A DNA stretch of 35,809 nucleotides from Limisphaerales bacterium (GCA_003159675.1 PLQC01000019.1:1-35809); one strand, 5' to 3'; counted from the first letter of the stretch, positions 18,234 to 26,534 are shown. Numbers and translations are program-made. The notes: generated from the sequence alone by a model not told the origin.

Positions 18234-19406
18234 ATGCGCGTCACGCACGTCATCACGCGTTTGATCGTCGGTGGCGCCCAGGAAAACACCGTGGCAACCG
18301 TTCTGGGCCTGGGGCGCAGACCAGGATGGGAAGTGAACCTGATTTCGGGACCGTCCACCGGCCTCGAAGGATCGCTCGCCCCGGCGCTTTCCGGGTCCCC
18401 CGCGGCCCTGACAATCCTCCCGCAACTCGTGCGGCCGATCCGCCCGTGGAAGGATTGGATTGCGTTGTGGCGCCTCACGGAACTGTTTCGTGGAAGCAAA
18501 CCCGGGATCGTTCACACGCACAGTGGCAAGGCCGGATTCCTGGGCCGCCTCGCGGCCGCCAAGGCCGGCGTGCCGATCATCGTGCATACAATCCATGGAC
18601 CATCGTTCGGCCCGTTCCAGGGACCGCTCGCCAACACGCTGTTCAAACTGGCGGAACGGCGCGCCGGCCGGGTCACGACCCATTTCGTCGCGGTCGCCAA
18701 TGCCATGACCAGCCAATACCTCGACGCCGGCATCGGCAGGCGTGAGCAGTATTCCCGGATCGTGAGCGGGTTCGACGTCGGAGCCTGCCTGTCCGCCGTC
18801 AACGATCCGCAACGACGCGCGCGCTGGGGCCTGGCTCCCGAAGACATCGTCGTTGGCATAATCGCCAGGCTGTTTAAATTGAAAGGCCACGAGGATCTCT
18901 TCGCAATCGCGCCCGCGCTGCTGCGGCAGTGTCCGCGCATCCGGTTTCTCCTTGTCGGGGATGGGGCGTGGCGGGCGCGGTTCGAAAACAAAGCGCGTTC
19001 GCTCGGTTTGAAACAACAGTTTGTGTTCACCGGACTGGTCGATCCGCGCGAAATCCCGGGCCTGATCGGGATCATGGACATCGTTGTGCACCTGTCACGG
19101 CGGGAAGGTTTGCCCCGAGCCCTGCCCCAGGCGCTGGCGGCCGCCCGGCCGGTCGTCGCCTACGACTGCGACGGCGCAAGGGAGGTTTGCCTTGAAAACG
19201 AAACCGGTTTTCTCCTGCGCCCGGGTGATTTGCCGGGATTGACGGATCGGGTGCTCCGCCTGGCCGCCGATGCCGGCTTGCGCGAGAAACTCGGGAAACA
19301 CGGACGGAACCTGGTGAAAGACGAATTTCGTGTGGAACGAATGATCGACGACCTGGAACACCTCTATCGGAAACTCGCCGGATCCCACGGGATCCAATCG
19401 CCGTGA
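18234..19406 (+). CDS. Family 4 glycosyltransferase
   Basis: This is a retaining GT-B glycosyltransferase of 390 aa that would transfer a sugar from a nucleotide donor during envelope polysaccharide synthesis. The N-terminal half has the acceptor-side start VTHVITRLIVGGAQENT and IVHTHSGKAGFLGRLAA. The C-terminal half carries the donor site: VVGIIARLFKLKGHEDLF, RFLLVGDGAWR, FTGLVDPREIPGLIGIMDIVVHLSRREGLPRALPQALA and a DCDGAREV loop. In the EX7E donor motif the second Glu is a Gln (EGLPRALPQ), a variant seen in some GT4 groups. No signal or membrane segment is seen, so it is cytoplasmic or peripheral. Its stop overlaps the start of the next gene in GTGA, which indicates translational coupling with the WecA-like gene. 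Confidence 0.88.
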   Translation: MRVTHVITRLIVGGAQENTVATVLGLGRRPGWEVNLISGPSTGLEGSLAPALSGSPAALTILPQLVRPIRPWKDWIALWRLTELFRGSKPGIVHTHSGKAGFLGRLAAAKAGVPIIVHTIHGPSFGPFQGPLANTLFKLAERRAGRVTTHFVAVANAMTSQYLDAGIGRREQYSRIVSGFDVGACLSAVNDPQRRARWGLAPEDIVVGIIARLFKLKGHEDLFAIAPALLRQCPRIRFLLVGDGAWRARFENKARSLGLKQQFVFTGLVDPREIPGLIGIMDIVVHLSRREGLPRALPQALAAARPVVAYDCDGAREVCLENETGFLLRPGDLPGLTDRVLRLAADAGLREKLGKHGRNLVKDEFRVERMIDDLEHLYRKLAGSHGIQSP

Positions 19407-20425
19407 ATTTTCCAGTCGCTCTTTATCTGCTCGCCGGGCTGGCCGCGTTCGCGACGGCCCTGATCGCGCTGCCATTCTGGAGCAGGTGGTGCCTGCGTGC
19501 CGGCCTGGTGGACGATCCCGGCGGCCGCAAAACGCACGCAAACCGCATGCCTCTGGCGGGAGGGTTAACGATCATGACCGCCTTGATTGTCCCGACACTG
19601 GCGGGGGCGCTGGCGGTCATTCTCGCGGGCCTACACCCGGCCACGCAACCCGGCGTCCCACCCCATTCCGCGCCCTTTTTCGCCTCCAACCCGGTTCCGC
19701 TCCTCACTCACGGGCTCGAAAGGCGAGGCGTCGAACTCTCGGCCGTTCTCATCGGCGCCTTCGGCCTGCTCGTGGTGGGGTTGCTGGATGACAGGAACGA
19801 ATTGAAGCCCGCGACGAAATTCGCCGGCCAACTGCTGGTGGCTGCCCTCGTTGCCGCGGCGGGCGCCCGGATCACGCTGTTTGTGCCCAACCTGGTTTTC
19901 AGCTACACCGTGACCATCCTTTGGATCGTTACGGTCATCAACGCCTTCAATTTCATGGACAACATGAACGGCCTTTGCGGAGGCCTGGGAGCGATCGCCG
20001 CCTTTTATTTCGCGGCGATTTCCGCCGCGGCCGGGCAGTACCTTGTGACCCTCATCGCCGCGTTGACCTGCGGTGCGCTGCTCGGTTTTCTGCCGCACAA
20101 TTTTCCCCGCGCAAAGACGTTCCTGGGTGACTCCGGAAGTCACCTGGTCGGATACCTTGTCGCGATACTCGCGATTCTCCCCCATTTTTATACACGAAAA
20201 AATCCCCACCTCCTGGCAGTCTTGAATCCGCTGCTGATTCTGGCGGTCCCGCTCGGGGATTTGGCCTGGGTTGTTCTCCTTCGCTTGCGGACCCACAGGC
20301 CATTTTATGTCGGCGATACCAGCCATCTCTCCCACCAACTGGTCCGACTCGGGCTGTCGCGTATGGGGGCGGTGGTGTTGATCTGGCTTCTGGCGGGACT
20401 TCTCGGCGCGCTCAGTTTGATTTGA
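19403..20425 (+). CDS. WecA/MraY-family phosphoglycosyl transferase
   Basis: This polytopic membrane enzyme (340 aa, about ten or eleven helices) transfers a sugar phosphate from a UDP-sugar to undecaprenyl phosphate, starting a lipid-linked glycan. The signature motifs are present in order: RKTHANRMPLAGG, the Mg2+-binding LLDDRNELKP, VINAFNFMDNMNGLCGG, FLGDSGSHLVGY, and the His-rich loop near DTSHLSHQLVRLGL. This fits the WecA/TagO/WbpL branch better than MraY, because genes for peptidoglycan synthesis are absent around it and the loop sequences are shorter. The start is GTG 19403, overlapping the GT4 stop by four bases. With the upstream GT4 and membrane/TPR protein it forms a small envelope-glycan unit. 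Confidence 0.88.
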   Translation: MNFPVALYLLAGLAAFATALIALPFWSRWCLRAGLVDDPGGRKTHANRMPLAGGLTIMTALIVPTLAGALAVILAGLHPATQPGVPPHSAPFFASNPVPLLTHGLERRGVELSAVLIGAFGLLVVGLLDDRNELKPATKFAGQLLVAALVAAAGARITLFVPNLVFSYTVTILWIVTVINAFNFMDNMNGLCGGLGAIAAFYFAAISAAAGQYLVTLIAALTCGALLGFLPHNFPRAKTFLGDSGSHLVGYLVAILAILPHFYTRKNPHLLAVLNPLLILAVPLGDLAWVVLLRLRTHRPFYVGDTSHLSHQLVRLGLSRMGAVVLIWLLAGLLGALSLI

Positions 20426-20478
20426 ATCGGTGGCAGCGCCCGGTCGCAGACCCGTTCGAGGCCGAGGATGTCCCGGCA

Positions 20479-22299
20479 TCAATCGGCGGTCTTGTTGCTG
20501 GCGGCGATTGCCTCCGAGAAGAGGTTCAGCACTTCCGCGCGCGCCAGGGCTCCAATAAGCCGGTTCTCCTTGAGCGTGTTCACCACGGGAATATTGCGCT
20601 GCTCGCTCGCCAGCACCACCGGCAGCGCGTCCAGAAGCCGTTGGTTGGGCGTCACACACGGCGGAGGCGGCCGCATGACATCGTAGGCAATCACCGCGCT
20701 CAGCTCGCTGCCCGCATTCAAATACTCCTTCAAATCCTGCAAGGCGACGATCCCGACCAGTTGCTGCTTCCCATCCACCACCGGCAGGAAGTTGTTCGGG
20801 CTGGTCAGAAAGCGATCCGCAATTTCATTCAGCGTCGCCACTTCGCGGATCGGCGGCACCGGCGCGCGCATCAGGTCCCCGACGGCCTGTTCCGTGGGCA
20901 CGCCGGCCTGGGCGGGTTCTCCGCTCAGCGACAGTCCTTTCCGGCGCAGCGGTTCCGTGTAGATCGAATCCGAATGCAGCCGGTTGGCGACCAGGGTGGC
21001 GACGACGCAACCCAGCATCAGCGGCGGCATCAGGGAATAGTCGAGCGAAATCTCAAAAACCATGATCATTGCCAGAAGGGGCGAACGGGTCGTGGCGGCC
21101 AGCATGCTCCCCATGCCCACAACGGAGAAGACGGTGATCGGCAATTCGTGCGCGACTCCGAGGTATTGCAGCTCGGCCCCGAACAATGCGCCCAAACTGG
21201 CGCCGAGAAACAGTGTGGGAGTGAAGACTCCTCCGACCGCTCCCGATCCCACCGTTGCGAGCGTGGCCAGCAATTTGGCGAGCAGCAGCCCGAGCAGGAA
21301 CAGGCGGGGAAACTCCTCGTTCATGAAGTCATCGTGCAAAATCCGGTTGGTGACCGAGTAGCCGTTTCCCCACACACCGGGAAATTGCACCGCAATGATT
21401 CCGACGATCAGACCGCCCAAAGCCAGCTTGATGTAAATCGGAATCTTCAATTTGCCGAAGTATTCCTCGCTGCCGTGGAGCATTTTCAGGAACACCGCGC
21501 CCAGGACGCCACACGCGACGCCCAGCAACACAAACCACGGCAGTTGCGTCACACTGGTGAATTCAAACGGAGGAATCGAATACCAGGGCTTGATGCCAAA
21601 GAAGCTCCGCGACACCATCGTGGCCACCACGGAAGAGAACACCAGCGGCGCGAAGAGGTTCATCGAAAAGTTGCCCAGCACAATCCACGAGGCGAACACC
21701 GCCCCTGAAATGGGCGCGTTGTAAGCCGCGGCGATGCCCGAGGCCGCGCCACAGCCCACCAGCAAACGCAGTCGATAAGGCGGCCACTTCGCGAGTTGCC
21801 CCCACTTCGACGCCATCGTGGCGGAAAGCTGCACGATGCCTCCCTCGCGCCCGATGGAACCACCGGTGCCGATCGTCATCAGCGCCGACACAAACTTGAT
21901 CAGCCCGCTTCGGAGCGGCAGCCGGCCGTCGCCGGCCACGACCACTTCCAGGAGATTGCCCGACCCTTGTTGCCGGACCAATCGCAGCCCCCAATAGAGA
22001 ACCAGTCCGGCGCAAAGGCCCCCAACCGTCGGCAGGAGGACCCGGCTGGACCTGTCCATCATTTCCCCCACTTCAACAATGTCGCCCGGACGACGCAGGA
22101 ACAGCAGCTTCACCGACTCCGTCGCATAATAAAAAAACAGGTTGACCATGCCGCCGATCACCCCGACGCCGCCGGCCAGCACCAGATGAAACGCCGCCTC
22201 GCTGAACCGGAGCTTCTCGCGGATGCGCAACAGCCGCTGCCAATGACGGTGAAGAAAGGCTTGGATCGCGCCAATTCTTCCTTTTCCCAGTAGTTGCAC
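20479..22299 (-). CDS. ClC-family chloride channel/transporter with CBS pair
   Basis: This 606-aa protein has a ClC membrane domain (about residues 30-460) followed by two CBS domains (about 480-600) that usually bind adenine nucleotides. Key motifs are GSGNLLEV (112-119, in place of the canonical GSGIPE), GGSIGREGGIVQ with the gating Glu E152, and GSGAVGGVFTPTLFLGA. The position of the internal proton glutamate of the E. coli H+/Cl- exchanger (E203, in LFIIEEM) reads VFASWIV, so that Glu is missing. This is compatible with a passive anion channel or a non-canonical transporter. CBS segments such as VGDLMRAPVPPIREVATLNEI and AYDVMRPPPPCVTPNQRLLDALPV are clear. The start is a GTG at 22299. The gene converges with the WecA-like gene and diverges from metG. 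Confidence 0.9.
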   Translation of the reverse strand: MQLLGKGRIGAIQAFLHRHWQRLLRIREKLRFSEAAFHLVLAGGVGVIGGMVNLFFYYATESVKLLFLRRPGDIVEVGEMMDRSSRVLLPTVGGLCAGLVLYWGLRLVRQQGSGNLLEVVVAGDGRLPLRSGLIKFVSALMTIGTGGSIGREGGIVQLSATMASKWGQLAKWPPYRLRLLVGCGAASGIAAAYNAPISGAVFASWIVLGNFSMNLFAPLVFSSVVATMVSRSFFGIKPWYSIPPFEFTSVTQLPWFVLLGVACGVLGAVFLKMLHGSEEYFGKLKIPIYIKLALGGLIVGIIAVQFPGVWGNGYSVTNRILHDDFMNEEFPRLFLLGLLLAKLLATLATVGSGAVGGVFTPTLFLGASLGALFGAELQYLGVAHELPITVFSVVGMGSMLAATTRSPLLAMIMVFEISLDYSLMPPLMLGCVVATLVANRLHSDSIYTEPLRRKGLSLSGEPAQAGVPTEQAVGDLMRAPVPPIREVATLNEIADRFLTSPNNFLPVVDGKQQLVGIVALQDLKEYLNAGSELSAVIAYDVMRPPPPCVTPNQRLLDALPVVLASEQRNIPVVNTLKENRLIGALARAEVLNLFSEAIAASNKTAD

Positions 22300-22355
22300 G
22301 AATCGATTCTAGCAGCCGTTCGCTCCTTTGACGAGCCCGACTGCGAAACCCAACC

Positions 22356-22423
22356 CCGTCGGAGCGCGGCTGTGTCCGCCGAGGACCAGCCGCAGCACGG
22401 TGAGATACGGCGAAGGCCGACGG
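22356..22423. repeat. Nested inverted repeat, possible dispersed intergenic element
   Basis: Between the ClC gene and metG an outer inverted repeat (CCGTCGG at 22356, CCGACGG at 22417) encloses a strong hairpin: GCGGCT at 22366 pairs with AGCCGC at 22388, and GTCC at 22374 with GGAC at 22383 around a 5-base loop. The GC-rich palindromic layout resembles REP/MITE-like elements, and from memory similar segments occur in intergenic DNA of other Verrucomicrobia. No second copy was noticed in this window. Confidence 0.45.
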
Positions 22424-22526
22424 ATAGTGGTGATGAAGTCTGGGGCGCAGCGACTGGTGCTTCGCACAGTCGCGGTCCGTCATGAGCGTTGCCAATATCG
22501 GCTGTGTCCCTCAAACTGTCTGCCGC

Positions 22527-24083
22527 ATGAGCAAGAGATTCTATGTCACGACCGCGATCGACTACGTGAACGGCCAGCCGCACCTCGGCCATGCCTATGA
22601 AAAAGTCGCCGCCGACGTGATCGCCCGCTCGCGGCGGAGTCTGGGCCAGGAAGTGTTCTTTCTCACCGGCCTCGACGAACACGGGCAAAAAGTCGAGCAG
22701 GTGGCCGCGGCTCAGGGTAAAAAAACCCAGGCTTATTGCGATGAGATGGCGCAAAGCTGGAAGGTATTTGCCGGCAGGCTGAACCTGACCAACGATGATT
22801 TTGTGCGCACCACCGAGCCGCGGCACCAGGAAATCGTCCGGGCCTGCCTCTCGCGAGTCAATGCCTCGGGGCACATTTACAAAAAGATTTACAAGGGATT
22901 CTATTCGACCAAGGAGGAGACCTTTCTGACCGAGAAAGACCGCCGGCCCAACGGGACATTTGACGCTGCCTGGGGAGAGGTCATTGAACTGGAGGAGGAG
23001 AATTACTTCTTCAAGCTCAAGGATCAGCAGGCATGGCTGATCGAGTATATCGAGCAGAACCCGTCGTTTGTCCGTCCCGATTATCGGCGCAATGAAGTGC
23101 TGGGTTTTCTGAAGAACAACGTGTTGGAGGATCTCTGCATCAGCCGGCCGATTTCCCGGTTGAGTTGGGGGATTCCGCTGCCCTTCGATCCGAATTACGT
23201 CACGTATGTCTGGTTTGATGCGCTGGTCAACTACATCAGCATCCCCGCGGCGCACGGCGATCCGGAGGTGGCCGGCGGCTTGAACTGTGAACCCGCGCTT
23301 CCGAGCGCCCGCCTCTCCCTGTGGCCTGCCGACATTCATGTCATCGGGAAGGACATTTTGAAGTTTCACGCGGTTTACTGGCCGATCATGCTCAAGGCCA
23401 TGGGACTGCCGTTGCCCCGTCAGGTTCTGGTGCACGGGTGGTGGCAGAAGAACGGCGAACGCATGAGCAAAAGCACCGGCAACGTTGTGGACCCGGTCGC
23501 GGTCATCAATGAATGGGGCGTCGATGCGTTCCGGTATTACGTGCTGCGTGAGCTCGACATCGGCCCGGATGGGAACTGGACCGATTCCGGCTTTGCAGCG
23601 CGCTATTCCGCCGAGCTTGCCAATGGCCTGGGCAATCTGGTGAACCGTTCCCTCTCCATGCTGCGGCGCTACCGCAAAGGCCAGGTCCCGCCTCCCTCGG
23701 ATGAACTTTCCGCAGAGGCGCAAAAAGTCATCGCGGAAACACGGTCGCTCCTCGAACAGAATCGTCTCCAGGCCGCGCTGCAATCGATCTGGTCGTTGAT
23801 CACGCGCGCCAATCAGTACGTGGACCAGACCGCGCCCTTTAAACTGGCGAAAGATCCCGCCCAGGCCCGGCGGTTGGATGAAGTGCTCTATAATCTCGCC
23901 GAGGCATGCCGGATCCTGGCTGTGTTGCTCTGGCCGTTCCTGCCGGATACCGCGATCAAAATCTATTCCCAACTCGGGCTGTCCGACACGCCGGACAGAT
24001 TCTCCGCCACAAACTGGGGCGGACTGACCCCAGGACATCAAACGGGCGAACCGGCTCCGTTGTTTCCAAGAAGGGACGCCTGA
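22527..24083 (+). CDS. metG: Methionyl-tRNA synthetase
   Basis: MetRS charges tRNA(Met) and tRNA(fMet) with methionine. The 518-aa protein starts SKRFYVTTAIDYVNGQPHLGHAYE with the HIGH-type motif HLGH and has a FFLTGLDEHGQKVEQ segment. It also has YVWFDALVNYISIP, DIHVIGKDILKFHAVYWP and the KMSKS-type ERMSKSTGNVVDP. The knuckle region (GFYSTKEETFLTEKD) lacks the Cys pairs that bind zinc in other MetRS forms. The helical anticodon domain follows, ending near residue 500. There is no C-terminal tRNA-binding (Arc1p-like) extension, so this is the short form. I use ATG 22527 because it precedes the conserved start directly; an ATG at 22482 would add 15 unrelated residues. It converges with adk across a 14-bp gap. 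Confidence 0.95.
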   Translation: MSKRFYVTTAIDYVNGQPHLGHAYEKVAADVIARSRRSLGQEVFFLTGLDEHGQKVEQVAAAQGKKTQAYCDEMAQSWKVFAGRLNLTNDDFVRTTEPRHQEIVRACLSRVNASGHIYKKIYKGFYSTKEETFLTEKDRRPNGTFDAAWGEVIELEEENYFFKLKDQQAWLIEYIEQNPSFVRPDYRRNEVLGFLKNNVLEDLCISRPISRLSWGIPLPFDPNYVTYVWFDALVNYISIPAAHGDPEVAGGLNCEPALPSARLSLWPADIHVIGKDILKFHAVYWPIMLKAMGLPLPRQVLVHGWWQKNGERMSKSTGNVVDPVAVINEWGVDAFRYYVLRELDIGPDGNWTDSGFAARYSAELANGLGNLVNRSLSMLRRYRKGQVPPPSDELSAEAQKVIAETRSLLEQNRLQAALQSIWSLITRANQYVDQTAPFKLAKDPAQARRLDEVLYNLAEACRILAVLLWPFLPDTAIKIYSQLGLSDTPDRFSATNWGGLTPGHQTGEPAPLFPRRDA

Positions 24084-24097
24084 GGGTCCGCGTCAGA

Positions 24098-24790
24098 TCA
24101 ACCCGCCCGGCCATCCAACGCCTTGAGGCTGCGCTCGAAAATCTCCTCGGGCGTGCCCTCTGCCGAGACGGAGACTAGCAAGCCTTTGCTGCGGTAGAAC
24201 TCGGACAGCGGCGACGTGCTCGTCTCGTACGCCGCCATTCGTACGCGGATGGATTCAGGCCGGTCGTCTTCGCGCTGATACAGGGCCGCGCCGCAATGGT
24301 CGCAAATGCCGCTCATTTTCGGAGGACGCGTGCTAACATGAAAAACCGATTTACAGACGGAGCAAATCCGGCGGCCGCTCAGGCGCGCGACAACCTGTTC
24401 CAGCGGCAGGTCGTAGCTCAACACCGCCTCGAGCGCCACTTTCTGCTTCCGCAAAACCTCTTCCAAAGCCTCGGCCTGGGCGACGGTCCGCGGAAAGCCG
24501 TCCAGCAGGAAACCGCCGCGGCAACGAAGGCATCCGGAACGCTCGGCCACCAGTCCGAGAACGATTTCATCGGGCACCAGGTCCCCCCGACTCATGTAAC
24601 CCAGCGCGTTCGTCATGTTCGGAGTGCGGTCGCAGGCATCCAGGGTCTTGGCGGCGCGGAAAATATCTCCTGTGGACAGATGGCATGCGCCCAATCCTTC
24701 CGAAAGCAATTCAGCCTGCGTCCCCTTGCCCACGCCCGGGGCGCCGAGCAACACCAGCCGGTGCGGATGCGCCAGCTTCCGCGAAGCCAT
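24098..24790 (-). CDS. adk: Adenylate kinase
   Basis: Adenylate kinase interconverts ATP, AMP and ADP in the cytoplasm. From ATG 24790 it is 230 aa and has the P-loop GAPGVGKGTQ (16-25), the AMP-site STGDIFR, GFLLDGFPRTVAQAEAL, and a long LID with zinc ligands C143, C146, C163 and C166. DDRPESIRVRMAAYE after the LID is also typical. An extra CLRC pair before GGFLLDGFPRT is unusual for E. coli-type enzymes. The start is uncertain: ATG 24847 has AAGG five bases upstream and would add 19 residues, and the longest frame starts at 24931. adk is often near secY; here it stands alone opposite metG. Confidence 0.93.
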   Translation of the reverse strand: MASRKLAHPHRLVLLGAPGVGKGTQAELLSEGLGACHLSTGDIFRAAKTLDACDRTPNMTNALGYMSRGDLVPDEIVLGLVAERSGCLRCRGGFLLDGFPRTVAQAEALEEVLRKQKVALEAVLSYDLPLEQVVARLSGRRICSVCKSVFHVSTRPPKMSGICDHCGAALYQREDDRPESIRVRMAAYETSTSPLSEFYRSKGLLVSVSAEGTPEEIFERSLKALDGRAG

Positions 24791-25039
24791 CTTGCACCGC
24801 GCATCGCCACCTTTGAGCCACGCCGTTCGATCGGATTTTACCTGCATAATAGCCTTAAACATGACGCCCGGTGCGCCGCAACCATTCCCGCCCCTCGACG
24901 GGCACTCGGCGGCGTTTACACGAGCCTTCACGGGCTATTGAACCGGAACGGACAGGATTGCGACACACGAAGATTGGCCTTTTCTGGACATCTTTTGACC
25001 GGCAAGAAGGACGAACAGAACGCTACCCGATCCAGCCGA

Positions 25040-25750
25040 TCAACGCCGGCCCTGAAAAGAGCCGTGGGATCCGGAGGAGACACCGCCCCGGATCTGTCCC
25101 TGAGAGGAAGAGCGAAAACCGGGCTGACCGCCGAACCTGTTTGCGAATCCGGCCCGAACTCCAAATCCATGCCGATGAAAGCGGTCGAAGCCACCACCGC
25201 CGTAAAACCAGGGATAACCGACGGAATAACTGTAATACGGGTAATCCGAGTATCCGTAATACGGCATTGCCGTCTGATACGGGATGACATAGACGGTCGA
25301 GCCCGGCGCCTCCTGCGAATCGGGCTGACTGTAAACCGCCTGAGAGGAAGGCGGCGTTCCATAAGCGCTCGGCATCGGAGGATTTTGGGCAGCCATTCGT
25401 GCCGCCTGCGCCATGTATTTTTGCTTTTGGTTTAACATGGCCGATATCACGGGCTCGGAAATCCCCATGTCGTGTAGATAGACGATCTGATTGGCGTCGA
25501 GGTTGTACACCGTGCCCGCGTTGTCAATGTAAGCGAGAATCACGGAATCCCCCACCCTGGCGCTCTCCATTTTCACGATGTCCGCCACGCCCGGCGCCAG
25601 GTTGCGAGCCGGCGCTTGGGTCGAAACCGAAGGAATCGCAGCGGTTGCTCCATCTCCAGCATTTGCGCTGGAATACTCCCCGGCCACTGCAATCCGACAA
25701 AATAGTGCGGCAAGAGTCAATCCACCGAAACCGTGAAACACAGCGTTCAT
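25040..25750 (-). CDS. Secreted Tyr/Gly-rich protein of unknown function
   Basis: I do not recognise this 236-aa protein. It has a probable signal peptide (LTLAALFCRIAVAGEY, cleavage near residue 23). A central segment of about 90 residues (VADIVKMESARVGDSVILAYIDN then NLDANQIVYLHDMGISEPVISAMLNQ) resembles the short helical motif found in verrucomicrobial surface proteins that mention a 'start with the level of one and then rise' pattern only loosely, so no function is claimed. The C-terminal third is low in complexity: a Tyr/Pro/Ser-rich part (MPYYGYSDYPYYSYSVGYPW) followed by a Gly/Phe/His/Arg/Ser-rich tail ending SFQGRR. Such a tail suggests an exposed, possibly surface-adhering or matrix protein. 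It is transcribed alone, divergent from the receiver-domain gene, with about 290 bp between its stop and the adk start region. Confidence 0.6.
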   Translation of the reverse strand: MNAVFHGFGGLTLAALFCRIAVAGEYSSANAGDGATAAIPSVSTQAPARNLAPGVADIVKMESARVGDSVILAYIDNAGTVYNLDANQIVYLHDMGISEPVISAMLNQKQKYMAQAARMAAQNPPMPSAYGTPPSSQAVYSQPDSQEAPGSTVYVIPYQTAMPYYGYSDYPYYSYSVGYPWFYGGGGFDRFHRHGFGVRAGFANRFGGQPGFRSSSQGQIRGGVSSGSHGSFQGRR

Positions 25751-26084
25751 AACTTGGTTCTAATCTACTCTAGCACCACCCCGCCCGGGTTGCCAGTTGA
25801 ATCCGCCCAATTCGCCAGTCACGGCATCACAGGTTCCGGCTTCAGCAGGAATTGGGAGTGATCCATCGCCGGGTTCAGGTCTCCCGGCAGTACATCGGGC
25901 ACCGCGCCATGGTGCTTGATTTTTCGACATGTCAAACAATCACGGGCCGCGCGGGCGTCCTGTTCCTAAACATAATATCCTGGAGATCGGAATCCCGAGG
26001 CGAAACCGCGTTGGCCTTCGTATTGCTTCTGAGTCCGGGCGTCGGAACGGGCCTGGAAACGGCCCTGTCCAAACGAGACAGAGC
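25751..26084. other. Intergenic region with a minus-strand coding remnant
   Basis: This 334-bp region separates the divergent Tyr/Gly-rich and receiver genes. Its left third should hold the promoter of the secreted-protein gene; no convincing -35/-10 pair was found. The stretch 25819-25965 is protein-like on the minus strand (see separate entry). On the plus strand an open frame from 25852 ends in an ATGA overlap with the receiver gene, but its translation does not look like a protein. Confidence 0.5.
25819..25965 (-). pseudogene. Possible C-terminal gene remnant, unknown family
   Basis: Reading the minus strand from 25965 to the stop at 25819 gives 48 residues that look like the end of a real protein: a CLTC pair, KIKHHGAVPDVLPGDLNP, then MDHSQFLLKPEPVMP and a stop. 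A TAG lies directly upstream (25966-25968) and no ATG fits, so it is either a decayed 3' end or a frameshifted gene. I do not recognise the family. Confidence 0.3.
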
Positions 26085-26534
26085 ATGACAAAACACGGGA
26101 CAGTATTACTGATCGAAGATGACGCAGGCGACGTGTTGCGCATCAAGAAGGCATTTGCCGATGCCGAACTGGTTTACCCGCTGACGACGGTCAATTCGTG
26201 CAAAGACGCGGTCGCCTATTTCAGCGGCGATGGCGTTTACGCAAACCGTGACTCGTTTCCGCTTCCATTTCTCGTGCTGCTGAATTTGAAACTGGCCCGT
26301 GAAGAGGGCTTCGCCGTGCTGCGATGGTTGTACGAACGCCCGGGTCTGCGGAAGAAATTCCCCGTGGTGGTCTGGAGCGCAGGCGACCCGGCGCAGGACA
26401 TCCAATTGGCCTATGAACTCGGCGCGCAATCCTGCCTCGTGAAGCCGATCGACCACCAACAGTTGCGCACCGTCGTTCAACGCGTGAAGGATTATTGGAT
26501 CGAGCTGAACCTGCTTCCGGGAGATCTCCTTTAG
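26085..26534 (+). CDS. Receiver-only response regulator lacking the phospho-Asp
   Basis: This 149-aa protein is a single CheY-like receiver domain of the Rcp1 type with no output domain. The acidic pocket is present (LLIEDDAGD, E11-D12-D13), as are the switch Ser (VVVWSAGD, S98) and the conserved Lys (CLVKPID, K120). The phospho-acceptor position, normally Asp in LLDLNLP, is Asn (VLLNLKLAREEG, N67; codon AAT). It therefore probably cannot be phosphorylated in the usual way and may act as a constitutive or ligand-controlled adaptor. I chose ATG 26085; an upstream in-frame ATG at 25929 adds 52 Arg/Gly/Pro-rich residues unlike a receiver. pdxH follows after 55 bp on the same strand. No histidine kinase is adjacent. 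Confidence 0.85.
   Translation: MTKHGTVLLIEDDAGDVLRIKKAFADAELVYPLTTVNSCKDAVAYFSGDGVYANRDSFPLPFLVLLNLKLAREEGFAVLRWLYERPGLRKKFPVVVWSAGDPAQDIQLAYELGAQSCLVKPIDHQQLRTVVQRVKDYWIELNLLPGDLL

Noticed and set aside
20422-21708. 428-codon plus-strand frame rich in His, Gln and Arg
   Set aside because: Antisense shadow of the ClC gene; the composition is typical of a reverse-strand translation of a membrane-protein gene.
22158-24041. 627-codon open frame on the minus strand
   Set aside because: Antisense to metG, which carries HIGH and KMSKS motifs; the translation has no family features.
25852-26088. Plus-strand frame ending in an ATGA overlap with the receiver gene
   Set aside because: The overlap hints at coupling, but the translation looks random and the opposite strand is more protein-like.
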